This document shows positions 34,477 to 43,363 of a stretch of 54,905 nucleotides of DNA, piece after piece. Position 1 is the stretch's first letter. Each line of letters opens with the position of its first letter. The stretch is from positions 1 through 54,905 of the forward strand of contig JALEUV010000029.1 in NCBI GenBank assembly GCA_022780515.1. The letters run 5' to 3'. The DNA is from Anaerococcus sp. (GTDB taxonomy: Bacteria; Bacillota; Clostridia; Tissierellales; Peptoniphilaceae). The translations under genes and the position numbers were made by a program. The notes under the pieces were generated by a model. That model ran no database searches and was not told the DNA's origin. It saw nothing but the letters and a program-made list of their open reading frames with translations.

Positions 34477-35366
34477 AAACTCTCCTCTAAAAATTGTTCT
34501 ACCCTCTTAAAATCAGGTATAGAATTACTTGCTCCCTTTTGTGTAACTGCAAGTGCTGAAGCAGCTGACGCATACTTCAAGCATTCCTTAATTCCATATC
34601 CCTTTGACATAAGGCCCACAAAGTAGCCTGTAAAGGTGTCGCCAGCTCCTGTAGTATCAATGGTATCTACTTCGTATATTTCTTGGCTTAAAGAAAGGTC
34701 TTTATCAAAATATACCGATCCCTGCCTACCCCTAGTGATGACAAATTTTGTATTAGGGTAAGTTTCTTTTAATGTTGTAATAATATCGTTTTCTTTGTCC
34801 TTATTAGTAATTTCCCTCGCTTCATATTCATTCATTATTATTAGGTCAATTAAGCTTAAGTCTATTTCTAATAGGTCCCTATTTATAGGTGAAGGGTTTA
34901 GGACTATAAAGATATTTTTCTTCCTAGCCTCTTCTATAATATAGGATAAATTATTAATTTCATTTTGTAAGATAAGTATATCCCCTTGGTCAAAGTATCC
35001 TAGGACATAATCGACCTCTTCTTTGTCAATACTAAAGTTTGCCCCATGGTCTAAGACTATGGAATTTTCTCCATTTTTGTCTACCTGGATAAAGGCGCTG
35101 CCGGTAAGTTTATCAGACGTCTTTATAAAATCAGTCTTTATCTCATTTATTTTTAGGTACTCTACTATAAAAGAATCCTTATAATTTAATTTCCCAGCAT
35201 GATAGATCTTATCAGATACCTTGGCCAAGGCTACTGATTGATTTAATCCCTTTCCCCCAATCTTTTCTTGGTATGAATTTGAATCAATAGTTTCTCCTGG
35301 CCTTACTATATGCTCCAGGGTAAAGACTTTATCAATATTTATTGACCCAAAATTTAGAATCTTCAA
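34473..35366 (-). CDS. rbsK: Ribokinase
   Basis: This 297-residue PfkB-family sugar kinase forms ribose-5-phosphate. Signature 1 is GGKGLNQSVALAKV; signature 2, with the catalytic aspartate and anion hole, is DTIDTTGAGDTFTGYFVG. Its start overlaps the rbsR stop by four bases. Confidence 0.96.
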   Translation of the reverse strand: MKILNFGSINIDKVFTLEHIVRPGETIDSNSYQEKIGGKGLNQSVALAKVSDKIYHAGKLNYKDSFIVEYLKINEIKTDFIKTSDKLTGSAFIQVDKNGENSIVLDHGANFSIDKEEVDYVLGYFDQGDILILQNEINNLSYIIEEARKKNIFIVLNPSPINRDLLEIDLSLIDLIIMNEYEAREITNKDKENDIITTLKETYPNTKFVITRGRQGSVYFDKDLSLSQEIYEVDTIDTTGAGDTFTGYFVGLMSKGYGIKECLKYASAASALAVTQKGASNSIPDFKRVEQFLEESL

Positions 35367-36358
35367 TTTTTAACCTCCTTTACACTTTCTCTTTTTTTTA
35401 TCTTAGGGCTAACTAGTATTCTCTTTTCTTTAAGCTTATCATTGAGCAAATCGTCTATCATCTGGATAGATAATTTTGCTATCTCATCTATATTTTGATC
35501 TACGGATGTTATTTTTGGATTTACTATATCATTTATAAAAAGATTGTCGTAACTTATTATAGAAATATCTTCTGGCACTCTTATGCCAACTTTTTTAAAA
35601 TATTCCAATATTCCGTAGGTACTCATATCAGAAAAGGAAAATATGGCATCTACCTTCCTATCAGCAAAGTATCGTCCCGCTTCATATCCTCCCTCATAGG
35701 TATAATTACCATGAAATATGTTTTTTACATCATAGGTAATTCCAGTATCAAGCATACACTTAATAGCCCCTGACAACCTCCTTGTCGAGTTTGCTGTCTT
35801 GGATGGGCCTATATTTAGACCTATGTTTCTAAAGCCATTATCTATTAGGAATTGAGTAGCTATGTAGCCACCTTCTTCATTATTACCTGTTACAATATTT
35901 ATATCCTTCTTGTGGTAGTCAAACTCATCTAAGAAAACGATATTATTCTTCTTAATAATTTCTTCATCAAATGTTTTGATTCGCCTATCGACTATTATAG
36001 CTGATTGAATATAATTACTTTCTATTAGGGATGTGAAAGATTTCTCATCCAGTTTTTGATTTCTACTATTGTGGATATACAAAAAATATCCTAGCTTTTC
36101 TGCCCACATGGTGATTCGATCTGATAAAAAACTAAAAAATGGGTTTATTAGGTCTGGAATTATAAGAACTATGGACTTGCTCTTTTTGGTTACTAGACTT
36201 CTAGCTATGTTGTTGGGCCTATATCCTATATCTTCTGCTGCCTTGATAACTCTTTTTCTGGTCTCTTCGGATATCTTGTGGTTTGTTTTATTTAATACCA
36301 TTGATACTGTAGTGATAGAAACACCAGCTAGCTTTGCTACATCCTTTATTGTTGGCAT
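35363..36358 (-). CDS. rbsR: LacI-family ribose operon repressor
   Basis: This 331-residue regulator has an N-terminal HTH (IKDVAKLAGVSITTVSMVLN) and hinge (RPNNIARSLVTKKSK), then a type I periplasmic-binding-fold sensor (IVLIIPDLINPFFSFLSDRI). It is the first gene of the ribose operon, so it is autoregulated through the palindrome at 36370. Confidence 0.94.
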   Translation of the reverse strand: MPTIKDVAKLAGVSITTVSMVLNKTNHKISEETRKRVIKAAEDIGYRPNNIARSLVTKKSKSIVLIIPDLINPFFSFLSDRITMWAEKLGYFLYIHNSRNQKLDEKSFTSLIESNYIQSAIIVDRRIKTFDEEIIKKNNIVFLDEFDYHKKDINIVTGNNEEGGYIATQFLIDNGFRNIGLNIGPSKTANSTRRLSGAIKCMLDTGITYDVKNIFHGNYTYEGGYEAGRYFADRKVDAIFSFSDMSTYGILEYFKKVGIRVPEDISIISYDNLFINDIVNPKITSVDQNIDEIAKLSIQMIDDLLNDKLKEKRILVSPKIKKRESVKEVKN

Positions 36359-36369
36359 AATTACCTCAT

Positions 36370-36381
36370 TAAAACGTTTTA
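36370..36381. promoter_or_regulatory. LacI-type operator of the ribose operon
   Basis: TAAAACGTTTTA is a perfect palindrome with the central CG typical of LacI/GalR sites. It lies just downstream of the -10 and 12 bases upstream of rbsR. A CcpA cre role is possible because the consensus overlaps. Confidence 0.8.
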
Positions 36382-36390
36382 CTTAATACT

Positions 36391-36418
36391 AGTATATCAC
36401 TATTTTTACACTTGTCAA
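36391..36418 (-). promoter_or_regulatory. Promoter of rbsRKDACB
   Basis: On the minus strand TTGACA (36418-36413) and TATACT (36396-36391) are 16 bases apart, directly upstream of the operator. Confidence 0.85.
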
Positions 36419-36483
36419 CTATTTATACCTATTAAATTAAAAAATCATTTATTTTTGATGTCCTTAAGTTTTTTAGAATTTAT

Positions 36484-36525
36484 AATAAAAAAAGGTAGAC
36501 TTGCTAGAAATCTTTGAAGTCTACC
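36484..36525 (-). terminator. Terminator of the cysteine hydrolase operon
   Basis: On the minus strand GGTAGACTT and AAGTCTACC form a perfect 9-pair stem followed by seven T's. Confidence 0.9.
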
Positions 36526-36549
36526 CTTAAGTTATTTTTTATTTTAATT

Positions 36550-37155
36550 TTACTTCCTAAGCTCTTTCACTAGGTTTGAGATGAACTTGAAGTGTGGGTC
36601 TTTTGAGTCGTAGGCTAGGTCGTAGAGAATTGTTTCTGTGGATACTAGGACTGCTCCCATCTTTTCGTTGCTCCTAGCTGCCCTTTCTTTTTGGATTTGC
36701 TTAAAGGATGCTATGGCATCTAGTGGCAAATATACCTCTAGGCCCTTGTTTAGTAGGCTCCTTGCTGTTTGGTAAACACAGATATGGCCCTCTGCCCCAG
36801 TGATGACTACTTTTTTGATCTTTTCTTTTTCTATGAAGTCGATGACTTCTGGTCTTGCTGCATCGAATACGGTTTTTGCTATAAATTGATCTTCGTCTAG
36901 TTCTTCTAGAATTCTATCATCAGACCTACCAAGTCCCTTTGGGTATTGCTCTGTTGCAAGGATAGGTTGGTTAAATTCCTTGAAGGTCTTTATTAGGACT
37001 AGGGTGTTTGCTATAGCCTCTTCTCCCTTGTCCATGGCCTTCATTAGCTTTGGTTGTTCGTCTACAACTAGGAGCAAGATTTTTTCATCCTCCTTGTAGG
37101 TATCACTCTCTTTATCATAACCTTTCATGTAGTATTTTCTGTCTAACTTGTCCAT
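36550..37155 (-). CDS. Isochorismatase-like cysteine hydrolase
   Basis: This 201-residue protein of the isochorismatase/nicotinamidase superfamily has its catalytic triad visible as Asp in LLLVVDEQPKLM, Lys in IAKTVFDAARPEV and Cys in TGAEGHICVYQTA. The subgroup resembles YcaC-like hydrolases of unknown substrate; pyrazinamidase metal histidines are absent. It overlaps the end of the radical SAM gene by 13 bases. Confidence 0.88.
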   Translation of the reverse strand: MDKLDRKYYMKGYDKESDTYKEDEKILLLVVDEQPKLMKAMDKGEEAIANTLVLIKTFKEFNQPILATEQYPKGLGRSDDRILEELDEDQFIAKTVFDAARPEVIDFIEKEKIKKVVITGAEGHICVYQTARSLLNKGLEVYLPLDAIASFKQIQKERAARSNEKMGAVLVSTETILYDLAYDSKDPHFKFISNLVKELRK

Positions 37156-38069
37156 AAGTCCCCCTGTCTATAATTTTTATCCTTCATATACTTATCTAGA
37201 GATGACAAGATACCAGCCTTATTTTTTGACCAGTCTGGGTAGGCTATCTTGTCCCTTATCCCATCTCCTGTCAACCTATTTATCACAATATCTTTATCGA
37301 CTCTCCTAATGATTGCTGCCAAGATTTTTACATAGTCCTCTCTTGTCATAAGGTAGGATAGGTTGTTTTCCTTATAAAAATCTAAAAGCCTTGAATCTTT
37401 TTCTACAAAGAGGTTGTGGATCTTGACTCCCCAAAATTTTCTATGGTTGATGTAGTCAACATCTGCCATCCAGTCTTCGTAAGTTTCGTAAGGAAGCCCG
37501 ACTATAATGTGGACTAATACATTTATGCCCAAATTTTTAAGTTTTACCACAGCCTTATCGAAGACTTCCTGGTCGTAGCCCCTATTTATTAGCTCAATTG
37601 TCCTAGGATTGACAGACTGCATACCAAGCTCGACTATGAGAAAAGTTTTTTGGTTAAGGTCAGCTAGTAAATCTAGTACCTCATCAGACAAGCAATCTCC
37701 CCTAGTCGCTATGGATATCCCCACTATATCATCTTCTGCTAGGGCCTCCTCATAAAGGTCCCTTAACCTGTGGACTTCCCCATAGGTGTTGGTGAAGTTT
37801 TGAAAGTAGGCAAGGTAGCCTTCTTTTCTCCCTGGCTTTGAGAGCTTGGCCTTTTGGTCTCGTATTTGACTAGGTATGGAGAAGTCAGCTCCCAAGGTCC
37901 ACTCCCCAGTTCCCCTATCTGAGCAAAATATACAGCCTTCATTCGAGATGGTCCCATCACGATTGGGGCAGGTAAATCCTCCATCTAGGGGTAGCTTAAT
38001 AATTTTCTTCTTGAATTTTCTTTTGAAAAATGAATCTAGGTCATTGTATCTTTTCTTGTTAATTTCCAT
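37143..38069 (-). CDS. TIGR01212-family (YhcC-like) radical SAM protein
   Basis: This 308-residue protein resembles YhcC/TIGR01212 proteins. The cluster cysteines are in GGFTCPNRDGTISNEGCIFCS, with a longer spacing before CxxC than the classical CxxxCxxC, as is normal for this family. Other conserved stretches are GISIATRGDCLSDEVLDLL, IVELGMQS and HIIVGLPYETYEDW. The family relates to Elp3-type enzymes, but its exact reaction is not known. It is divergent from the HAD gene and cotranscribed with the cysteine hydrolase. Confidence 0.9.
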   Translation of the reverse strand: MEINKKRYNDLDSFFKRKFKKKIIKLPLDGGFTCPNRDGTISNEGCIFCSDRGTGEWTLGADFSIPSQIRDQKAKLSKPGRKEGYLAYFQNFTNTYGEVHRLRDLYEEALAEDDIVGISIATRGDCLSDEVLDLLADLNQKTFLIVELGMQSVNPRTIELINRGYDQEVFDKAVVKLKNLGINVLVHIIVGLPYETYEDWMADVDYINHRKFWGVKIHNLFVEKDSRLLDFYKENNLSYLMTREDYVKILAAIIRRVDKDIVINRLTGDGIRDKIAYPDWSKNKAGILSSLDKYMKDKNYRQGDLWTS

Positions 38070-38089
38070 AGGAAAAATATACTTTATTT

Positions 38090-38118
38090 TTCAAAAAAGT
38101 TTACTGGCAAGGTATAAT
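38090..38118 (+). promoter_or_regulatory. Promoter of the HAD gene, possibly leaderless
   Basis: A TATAAT (38113-38118) lies six bases before the ATG at 38125, with TTCAAA (38090-38095) 17 bases further up. The predicted transcription start is at or next to the start codon, and there is no good ribosome site. Confidence 0.6.
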
Positions 38119-38124
38119 TATCTT

Positions 38125-38952
38125 ATGATTAAATTAATAGCTATAGATGTGGACGGGACACTCGTTACCCCACTCAAAAGACTTACAAAAAAGAATAAAG
38201 CTGCTATAAAAAGAGCCAAGGACCATGGCCTTACCATCACCCTAGTATCTGGTAGGCCCTTTACGGGTCTCTATCCCTTGCTAGAAGAGCTTGAGCTTAC
38301 TGGAGTCAATTCTTATTCAGTTTGCCAAAATGGGTCTTATATTTTTGATAACAAAGACCAAAAACCAATAGAAAGTATGGGCCAAGGACCGAATGACCTT
38401 ATAGCTGTTGATAAAATGCTAGATGGCTACAAGCTTGAGCTTGCCGCTATGGATGACTTTGGCTTCTATACCAGGCACAAAAATCCTAGTATCTTTACCA
38501 AAATTGATGCCAAAATCTCAAATATCGACCTTAAAGTCGTAGCCTACGAAGACTGGCCAGCTGATAAGGTCTTTGGGAGGTATCTTATCCTTGGTAGGCC
38601 ATCTGAGATTAAAAGATTTATAAAAAACATGCCAGATGGTTTAAAAAATTCCTACTACCCAGTCCAAACTTCCCCCTTTATGATAGAGGTTATGAATAAG
38701 TCTGCCAACAAGGGGGTAGCCATAGAGAAATTGGCAGAGAAACTTGGAGTCGGGATAGATGAAGTAATGGCTATTGGTAACGAAAAAAACGACATCCCTA
38801 TGCTAGCTAGGGCTGGCTTTTCTGTCGCCATGGCCAATGCAGTAAGGGAAGTTAAGGATGAGGCTGACTTTATAACAAAAAGTAACCTTAGGTCAGGAGT
38901 CGGCCATGCCATAGATAGGCTAATAGATAATGACCTTAAGCCTTACAAGTAA
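38125..38952 (+). CDS. Cof-type HAD-superfamily phosphatase
   Basis: This 275-residue protein is a haloacid-dehalogenase phosphatase of the Cof/YbiV subfamily, type IIB cap. Motif I is IAIDVDGTLVT at residues 5-15, motif II VSGRPF, motif III lysine NKSANKGVAIEKL, and motif IV AIGNEKNDIPMLARAG. Such enzymes dephosphorylate sugar phosphates or flavin precursors; the substrate cannot be read from sequence. I chose ATG 38125 because the protein family begins here (MIKLIAIDVDGT). Longer in-frame starts would overlap the opposite-strand radical SAM gene. No ribosome site is evident. Confidence 0.93.
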   Translation: MIKLIAIDVDGTLVTPLKRLTKKNKAAIKRAKDHGLTITLVSGRPFTGLYPLLEELELTGVNSYSVCQNGSYIFDNKDQKPIESMGQGPNDLIAVDKMLDGYKLELAAMDDFGFYTRHKNPSIFTKIDAKISNIDLKVVAYEDWPADKVFGRYLILGRPSEIKRFIKNMPDGLKNSYYPVQTSPFMIEVMNKSANKGVAIEKLAEKLGVGIDEVMAIGNEKNDIPMLARAGFSVAMANAVREVKDEADFITKSNLRSGVGHAIDRLIDNDLKPYK

Positions 38953-38962
38953 GCATACAAAA

Positions 38963-38982
38963 ACCGGTAGTCGCCTACCGGT
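38963..38982. terminator. Bidirectional terminator
   Basis: ACCGGTAG-TCGC-CTACCGGT is a perfect 8-pair hairpin between converging genes, with TTTTTG following it on the minus strand. Confidence 0.85.
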
Positions 38983-38986
38983 CTCA

Positions 38987-39475
38987 TTATCTATACTTTT
39001 CTTCCTTTAGCTTTTTTAGCTCGTAGTTAATATTTTTCCTCTTGGTAACAAGCTTTCTAAAAACCTTCACCAAATTATTCTTGGCCTTGTTGATATCAAC
39101 TTCCTTGAGTCTAATATTGGTCCTAAAAACAATATCTGAGAGCTTGCTATTTACTTCCTCAAAACCAGTTAGCTTGGTAGGGAGGGTCAGGCTCTTAGCC
39201 AAGTCCTTATCATAAAGCATGAGCTTGGTTCTAAAATCGAGAATCTCAGCTTGAACCCTATCGATATTCTTGTTGACCTTGGAATGTTTGGAATGTCTTA
39301 GGGAATTGCCTACAAAATTTCCCCTAAGGATGTCAAGGCCAGGCACACTTGATAGGTCTCTTACCTTCCTTCTATAGACTTCTACATTACGAATTATAGA
39401 TCTTATCTCCTTGATAAACTTATCAATCTTATCTTTTTCCTTAATTAATTTTTCTTTTTTATCTGCACTATTCAT
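38987..39475 (-). CDS. Hypothetical basic, helical protein
   Basis: This is 162 residues, not recognised. It is lysine-rich and predicted mostly helical, with heptad-like stretches (KKEKLIKEKDKIDKFIKEI near the start and VKVFRKLVTKRKNINYELKKLKEEKYR-like at the end). There is no signal peptide or membrane segment. I chose ATG 39475, five bases after GGAGG; the ATG at 39487 lies ahead of that site. It is monocistronic and ends at a strong terminator. It could bind nucleic acid or a membrane surface, but nothing specific supports this. Confidence 0.7.
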   Translation of the reverse strand: MNSADKKEKLIKEKDKIDKFIKEIRSIIRNVEVYRRKVRDLSSVPGLDILRGNFVGNSLRHSKHSKVNKNIDRVQAEILDFRTKLMLYDKDLAKSLTLPTKLTGFEEVNSKLSDIVFRTNIRLKEVDINKAKNNLVKVFRKLVTKRKNINYELKKLKEEKYR

Positions 39476-39589
39476 AAAGTCCTCCATATGGATGTTATTA
39501 TATTTATACCCAAAAATCCAAAAAATTAAAGTTTGTTATCCAAAATATCATTAGTATAGTTATAATATATAAATAAAAGGAAGGTAATA

Positions 39590-40156
39590 ATGTCAAAAAT
39601 TTTATACTATAACCCTATAGATTTAGATAAATACGAAAGAATTAAAAAAATTGCTGCCAACCGTGGCATTGAAATAATTGAAGTAGGAAAAGATCACATA
39701 AACTCCAAGGTGGGCTACCTCCTAGGCCTTGATGGCTTCGATAGCGAAGAAGCCGATATCACTTACGAGGATGCCTTCGACTTTGACTTCGCCCTCTTCG
39801 ATGACTTTACCAACGAAGAGCTCTTTGGCCTAATAGATGAGCTAAGGGAAAATCAAGCAGCAGTTAGCCACAAGGCTGGCGTTACAGAGAATAATATTAA
39901 GTGGACCCTGGGAGAACTCCTTACAGAAAACGACAAGGAAGCTAAGGCCATGGGACTAATTAACAAGATAAATGCCCTCGTAGAAAAAAACGCAGCCTAC
40001 AAAGAAAAATATGGCGAAGATCCACAAATCAAGGCAATAATTGATGAAATCAACGCCTACTTTGCAAGTGCTGAAATCTTCGAACTAGACCTCGCCAAGG
40101 GCCTCTACCTAAGACTCCTAGACGAGACCCTAAGAGTTGAAAAAGAGCATGAATAA
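39590..40156 (+). CDS. DUF3783 domain protein
   Basis: This 188-residue acidic protein has residues 1 to about 115 resembling DUF3783, seen in clostridia: KILYYNPIDLDKYERIKKIA, VGYLLGLDGF, then ALFDDFTNEELFGLIDELR and NNIKWTLGELLTE. The C-terminal 70 residues are helical. The function is unknown in the family. It has a good ribosome site (AAGGAAGG) and its own terminator. Confidence 0.75.
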   Translation: MSKILYYNPIDLDKYERIKKIAANRGIEIIEVGKDHINSKVGYLLGLDGFDSEEADITYEDAFDFDFALFDDFTNEELFGLIDELRENQAAVSHKAGVTENNIKWTLGELLTENDKEAKAMGLINKINALVEKNAAYKEKYGEDPQIKAIIDEINAYFASAEIFELDLAKGLYLRLLDETLRVEKEHE

Positions 40157-40158
40157 CT

Positions 40159-40180
40159 AAGAGCCGGAAGGCTCTTTTTT
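40159..40180 (+). terminator. Terminator after DUF3783 gene
   Basis: AAGAGCC-GGAA-GGCTCTT (7 pairs, GNRA loop) followed by T's. Confidence 0.92.
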
Positions 40181-40338
40181 CTTGTCAAATTTTACACCTA
40201 GGCTACAATCCTATAAAGGCTTTACTAAGTATTTGTGAAATCATAAGAAATATTTTCTTAAATATCCTAGCTATTTTACTATTTTAGATAACTAATATAA
40301 TTAGATAGTAGGAGTATAATTATGGAAAGGAGACCCCT

Positions 40339-41433
40339 ATGGAAGAAAATAATTTTAAAAAATCTCTAGAAAATAATATCGATAAGGCTATTTATAATAA
40401 GGACTTTTCGAATATAAGTCAAAATATTAAGGAAAGTCTTGATACTTTTATAGATAAGAAGCTAAATCCTGTAAGTAGCAAGAAGCCTATAAAAAACCCT
40501 AAAATATGTAAGCAAAACTCCCCAGAAAAGCTAAAGGCCCATACATACAAACGGGTATCTTTTGGATTATTAACAACCGCAGCTTTTGGAACAATATCCT
40601 TGATAGGAGCCTTTAGTCTAGAAGATTTGATGTATATGGTGTTATTTGGAATCTCGGGATTATACTTATTAAAAAAATCAAAATTTTTAGAGAGGATAAG
40701 CCATAATTTTGAGAGATTCAAAAAAGAACTCGGACCCAATACCTTTATTCATATAAAAGATCTAGCATCAGCAGTAGGTCAAAATGAAGATAAGACCATA
40801 AAGGACCTCTTATATATGATAAATAAGGGATATTTTAAGCAAGGAAGAATAGTTGAAGATGATTCCTTATTTATCCTAGATATACCAACCTTTGACCTAT
40901 ATAAAGAAAGTAAAATGGGCCTAGCCCCATCTAAAGCTATATATAGAGATGATGACAAATCCTACAATAATGCTCAAATGGACAAGATAAAAGAGAGGGC
41001 TAAGAAAATAATAACTGCCTCCAAGGCCTCCATAGGCTCAATCGACTTGTGTATTTCTAGAATAGAAAATAGAGCTTTTTTAGAAAAGGTTATAGAGGTT
41101 AAAAAATCTATCCAAAATATTACGAATATAATAAAAAGATATCCAGAAAAAGCATATATCTTGAATAAGTTTATTGAATATTTCCTCCCTACAACAGTAA
41201 AGCTTATCGAGGCCTACACAGAATATGAAATGATGGGTAGTGATGATAAGGAGATTTTGTCATCCCTAAAAGAGATAGACGAAACTCTAGTAATTATAAA
41301 TGCTGCCTTTGAAAAAATTTGTCTTGAACTCCTAGAAGATAGGAACATGGATATTAAAGCCGATATCGATACTATGAAATTGCTTTTCAAGCAAGAAGGC
41401 TATATGGGAGAAGATTTTAATAAGGAAGACTAA
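40339..41433 (+). CDS. XpaC-family membrane protein
   Basis: This 364-residue protein has a charged N-terminal 75 residues, then two hydrophobic segments (about 76-112) forming a membrane hairpin, then a cytoplasmic helical region. The second half matches the XpaC family (named in Bacillus for 5-bromo-4-chloroindolyl phosphate hydrolysis): YPEKAYILNKFIEYFLPTTVKLIEAYTEYE, LIEIDETLVIINAAFEKICLELL-like, DIKADIDTMKLLFKQEGY. Residues about 145-190 resemble a small winged-helix (IKDLASAVGQNEDKTIKDLLYMINKGYF). XpaC is usually paired with TelA, but no telA is adjacent here. AAAGGAG lies six bases before the ATG. Confidence 0.8.
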   Translation: MEENNFKKSLENNIDKAIYNKDFSNISQNIKESLDTFIDKKLNPVSSKKPIKNPKICKQNSPEKLKAHTYKRVSFGLLTTAAFGTISLIGAFSLEDLMYMVLFGISGLYLLKKSKFLERISHNFERFKKELGPNTFIHIKDLASAVGQNEDKTIKDLLYMINKGYFKQGRIVEDDSLFILDIPTFDLYKESKMGLAPSKAIYRDDDKSYNNAQMDKIKERAKKIITASKASIGSIDLCISRIENRAFLEKVIEVKKSIQNITNIIKRYPEKAYILNKFIEYFLPTTVKLIEAYTEYEMMGSDDKEILSSLKEIDETLVIINAAFEKICLELLEDRNMDIKADIDTMKLLFKQEGYMGEDFNKED

Positions 41434-41524
41434 GCTGCTTTCCCATACATAATTTTCTCATATAGAAAAATCCCAGACTTCTCTATTATATAGTCCTACT
41501 TATTCTTTACTTAATAATTTTTAC

Positions 41525-41561
41525 AAAAAATCCTCCCGATTAGTTTTTCCTAACCGAGAGG
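41525..41561 (-). terminator. Terminator of the superoxide reductase gene
   Basis: On the minus strand CCTCTCGGTTAG and CTAATCGGGAGG form a 12-pair stem (two G-U), then ATTTTTT. Confidence 0.9.
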
Positions 41562-41600
41562 TTTTCTTTTACAATATTTTACTATTGAAAGATTATTTTA

Positions 41601-41960
41601 TTAGTTAAGCTCAGCACTTCCTTCCCATAGGCCGTGGATGTTGCAGTAGCTTAGGGCATAGAAAGTACCATTCTTTTCTGTTTCGATAACGCCTGTTGCT
41701 ATAGGTGTTGATAGGATGTCTCCTTCACCATGAGCTTTGAATTCGTAGCTAGCTACTTCTACTGGGAATTTAGCTCCTTCTGCTTGGAAGAAAACTTTGA
41801 TCCAAGAAATGTGGTGTTCTAGTGTGTTAGGGTGAGCTATTTCTGTTCCAATAGCTGCCTTTACTTCTACCTTGTTTCCATCAAGTCTTTGAACTGTTAC
41901 TTCAGGAACGTGTTTTTCGTTTGCAAAATCTCCAGTTTGTACTGTTTCAGTTAATTTCAT
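41601..41960 (-). CDS. Superoxide reductase (neelaredoxin/desulfoferrodoxin type)
   Basis: This 119-residue non-haem iron enzyme reduces superoxide to peroxide in anaerobes. The iron ligands are visible: His in EKHVPEV, His residues in IAHPNTLEHHISWI, and the Cys-His pair in SYCNIHGLWEG. The Glu-Lys of EKHVP is the substrate-guiding pair. It is the one-iron type, lacking the N-terminal desulforedoxin cysteines. It is monocistronic with its own terminator. Confidence 0.93.
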   Translation of the reverse strand: MKLTETVQTGDFANEKHVPEVTVQRLDGNKVEVKAAIGTEIAHPNTLEHHISWIKVFFQAEGAKFPVEVASYEFKAHGEGDILSTPIATGVIETEKNGTFYALSYCNIHGLWEGSAELN

Positions 41961-42032
41961 ATTTATACCTCCATATATAATCTTACAATATTATTATACC
42001 CACTTGGTTCAAAATTAATTATATATTTTTGA

Positions 42033-43325
42033 TTATTCTAATATTTTGTCGAGTGGTCTTGTAATTTGTTCTCCACTTTCCATATCTTTGATAGAAACTT
42101 GCCTTGAATTTAACTCATCTTCGCCAAGGATTATAACCTTCTTGGCTCCAATTTTATCAGCATAGGTCATCTTCTTTTTGAACTTGCCAGCTTCAAAGTA
42201 GATGTCAGCTTCCTTCTTGGCATCTCTTAATATCCCTAGGACTTCTATGGCATAGGAGTTTATTTTTTCATCCATTGGGATTATGAGGTAGTCGGTAAGG
42301 CCTTTAGATATTTCTTTTATGAGGCCTAGTTCTTGGAGCTTGTAGAAAAGTCTAGTTAAGCCTATGGACATACCAACTCCTGGTAGGTTTTGCTTGGTGA
42401 AGTTTTGGGCTAGGTTGTCATACCTTCCCCCTGAGCAGACTGACCCTATTGACTCGTGCCCATTGATGAAGGTCTCATATACTGTGCCTGTATAGTAGTC
42501 AAGCCCCCTAGTTATGGCAAGGTCGATTTTAATATTAGAATCTCCCACTCCAAAGTCTAGCATATATTTATAAACTTTAGATAGCTCATCTAGGCCTTCT
42601 TTAAATAAGTCGTTGCCCGAAAAAGTCGCAAGGTCTGCTAAGACTTGGTCATTGGCCTCATCCTTATTAATAAAGTCTATTATTGTTTTAGCCTTATCGG
42701 CTGATAGGATTTCAGCAAGGAGGTCATAGGTCTTATCTATGCCAATCTTGTCTTTCTTGTCTATTGTCCTTAGGACCTCGGTAGAGTCCTCTATTCCTAG
42801 GCTTTGGAAGAAGCCATTTAGGAGTTTTCTGTTGTTTATCTTGAAGGTGATATCCTCTAGGTCAATTTGGCTAAAGACATCGAGGATTACCCTTGGTAAT
42901 ATGGCATCGTTAATTATAGATAGACTATTGTGGCCAATGATGTCGATATCGCATTGGTAAAATTCCTTGTACCTACCCTTTTGGTTTCTCTCTCCCCTGT
43001 AGACCTTGCCTATATGGTATCTCTTGAAGGGGAAATTTAGGTCTTGGAAATGCTCTGCCACGAACCTCGCAAGGGGTACTGTTAGGTCAAATCTTAGGCT
43101 CATATCCTTGGAGTCAGATGCTATCTCGAAGATTTGCTTTTCAGTTTCTCCCCCGCCCTTGGCAAAAAGGATCTCATTTTTTTCGATAAGGGGGGTATCT
43201 ATTGGTAAAAATTGATAGTCACTAAAGGTTTTTGCTATTTTTGCTTTTATGTCATCAAAAACTACTTGCTCCTCGGGTAATAGCTCCATTACCCCTGCTA
43301 TAGTTGAAGGTTTTACAATATTCAT
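42033..43325 (-). CDS. hisS: Histidyl-tRNA synthetase
   Basis: This 430-residue class II synthetase has motif 2 in RYHIGKVYRGERNQKGRYKEFYQCDIDIIG, histidine-specific blocks GLDYYTGTVYE and SGGRYDNLA, and motif 3 near PGVGMSIGLTRLF. The C-terminal anticodon domain starts near ITDYLIIPMDEKI-like sequence. It follows the GME-fold gene after 38 bases. No T-box leader is visible. Confidence 0.97.
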   Translation of the reverse strand: MNIVKPSTIAGVMELLPEEQVVFDDIKAKIAKTFSDYQFLPIDTPLIEKNEILFAKGGGETEKQIFEIASDSKDMSLRFDLTVPLARFVAEHFQDLNFPFKRYHIGKVYRGERNQKGRYKEFYQCDIDIIGHNSLSIINDAILPRVILDVFSQIDLEDITFKINNRKLLNGFFQSLGIEDSTEVLRTIDKKDKIGIDKTYDLLAEILSADKAKTIIDFINKDEANDQVLADLATFSGNDLFKEGLDELSKVYKYMLDFGVGDSNIKIDLAITRGLDYYTGTVYETFINGHESIGSVCSGGRYDNLAQNFTKQNLPGVGMSIGLTRLFYKLQELGLIKEISKGLTDYLIIPMDEKINSYAIEVLGILRDAKKEADIYFEAGKFKKKMTYADKIGAKKVIILGEDELNSRQVSIKDMESGEQITRPLDKILE

Positions 43326-43363
43326 TCGGTCCTCTTTCTTTTTTCTTTATTATATCATATATC

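Noticed and set aside
37876-38124. A longer N-terminus for the HAD phosphatase
   Set aside because: It would overlap the opposite-strand radical SAM gene and precede the promoter. The family starts at the ATG at 38125.
42961-43363. A T-box leader for hisS
   Set aside because: Only 38 bases separate hisS from the upstream gene, with no conserved T-box sequence or antiterminator.
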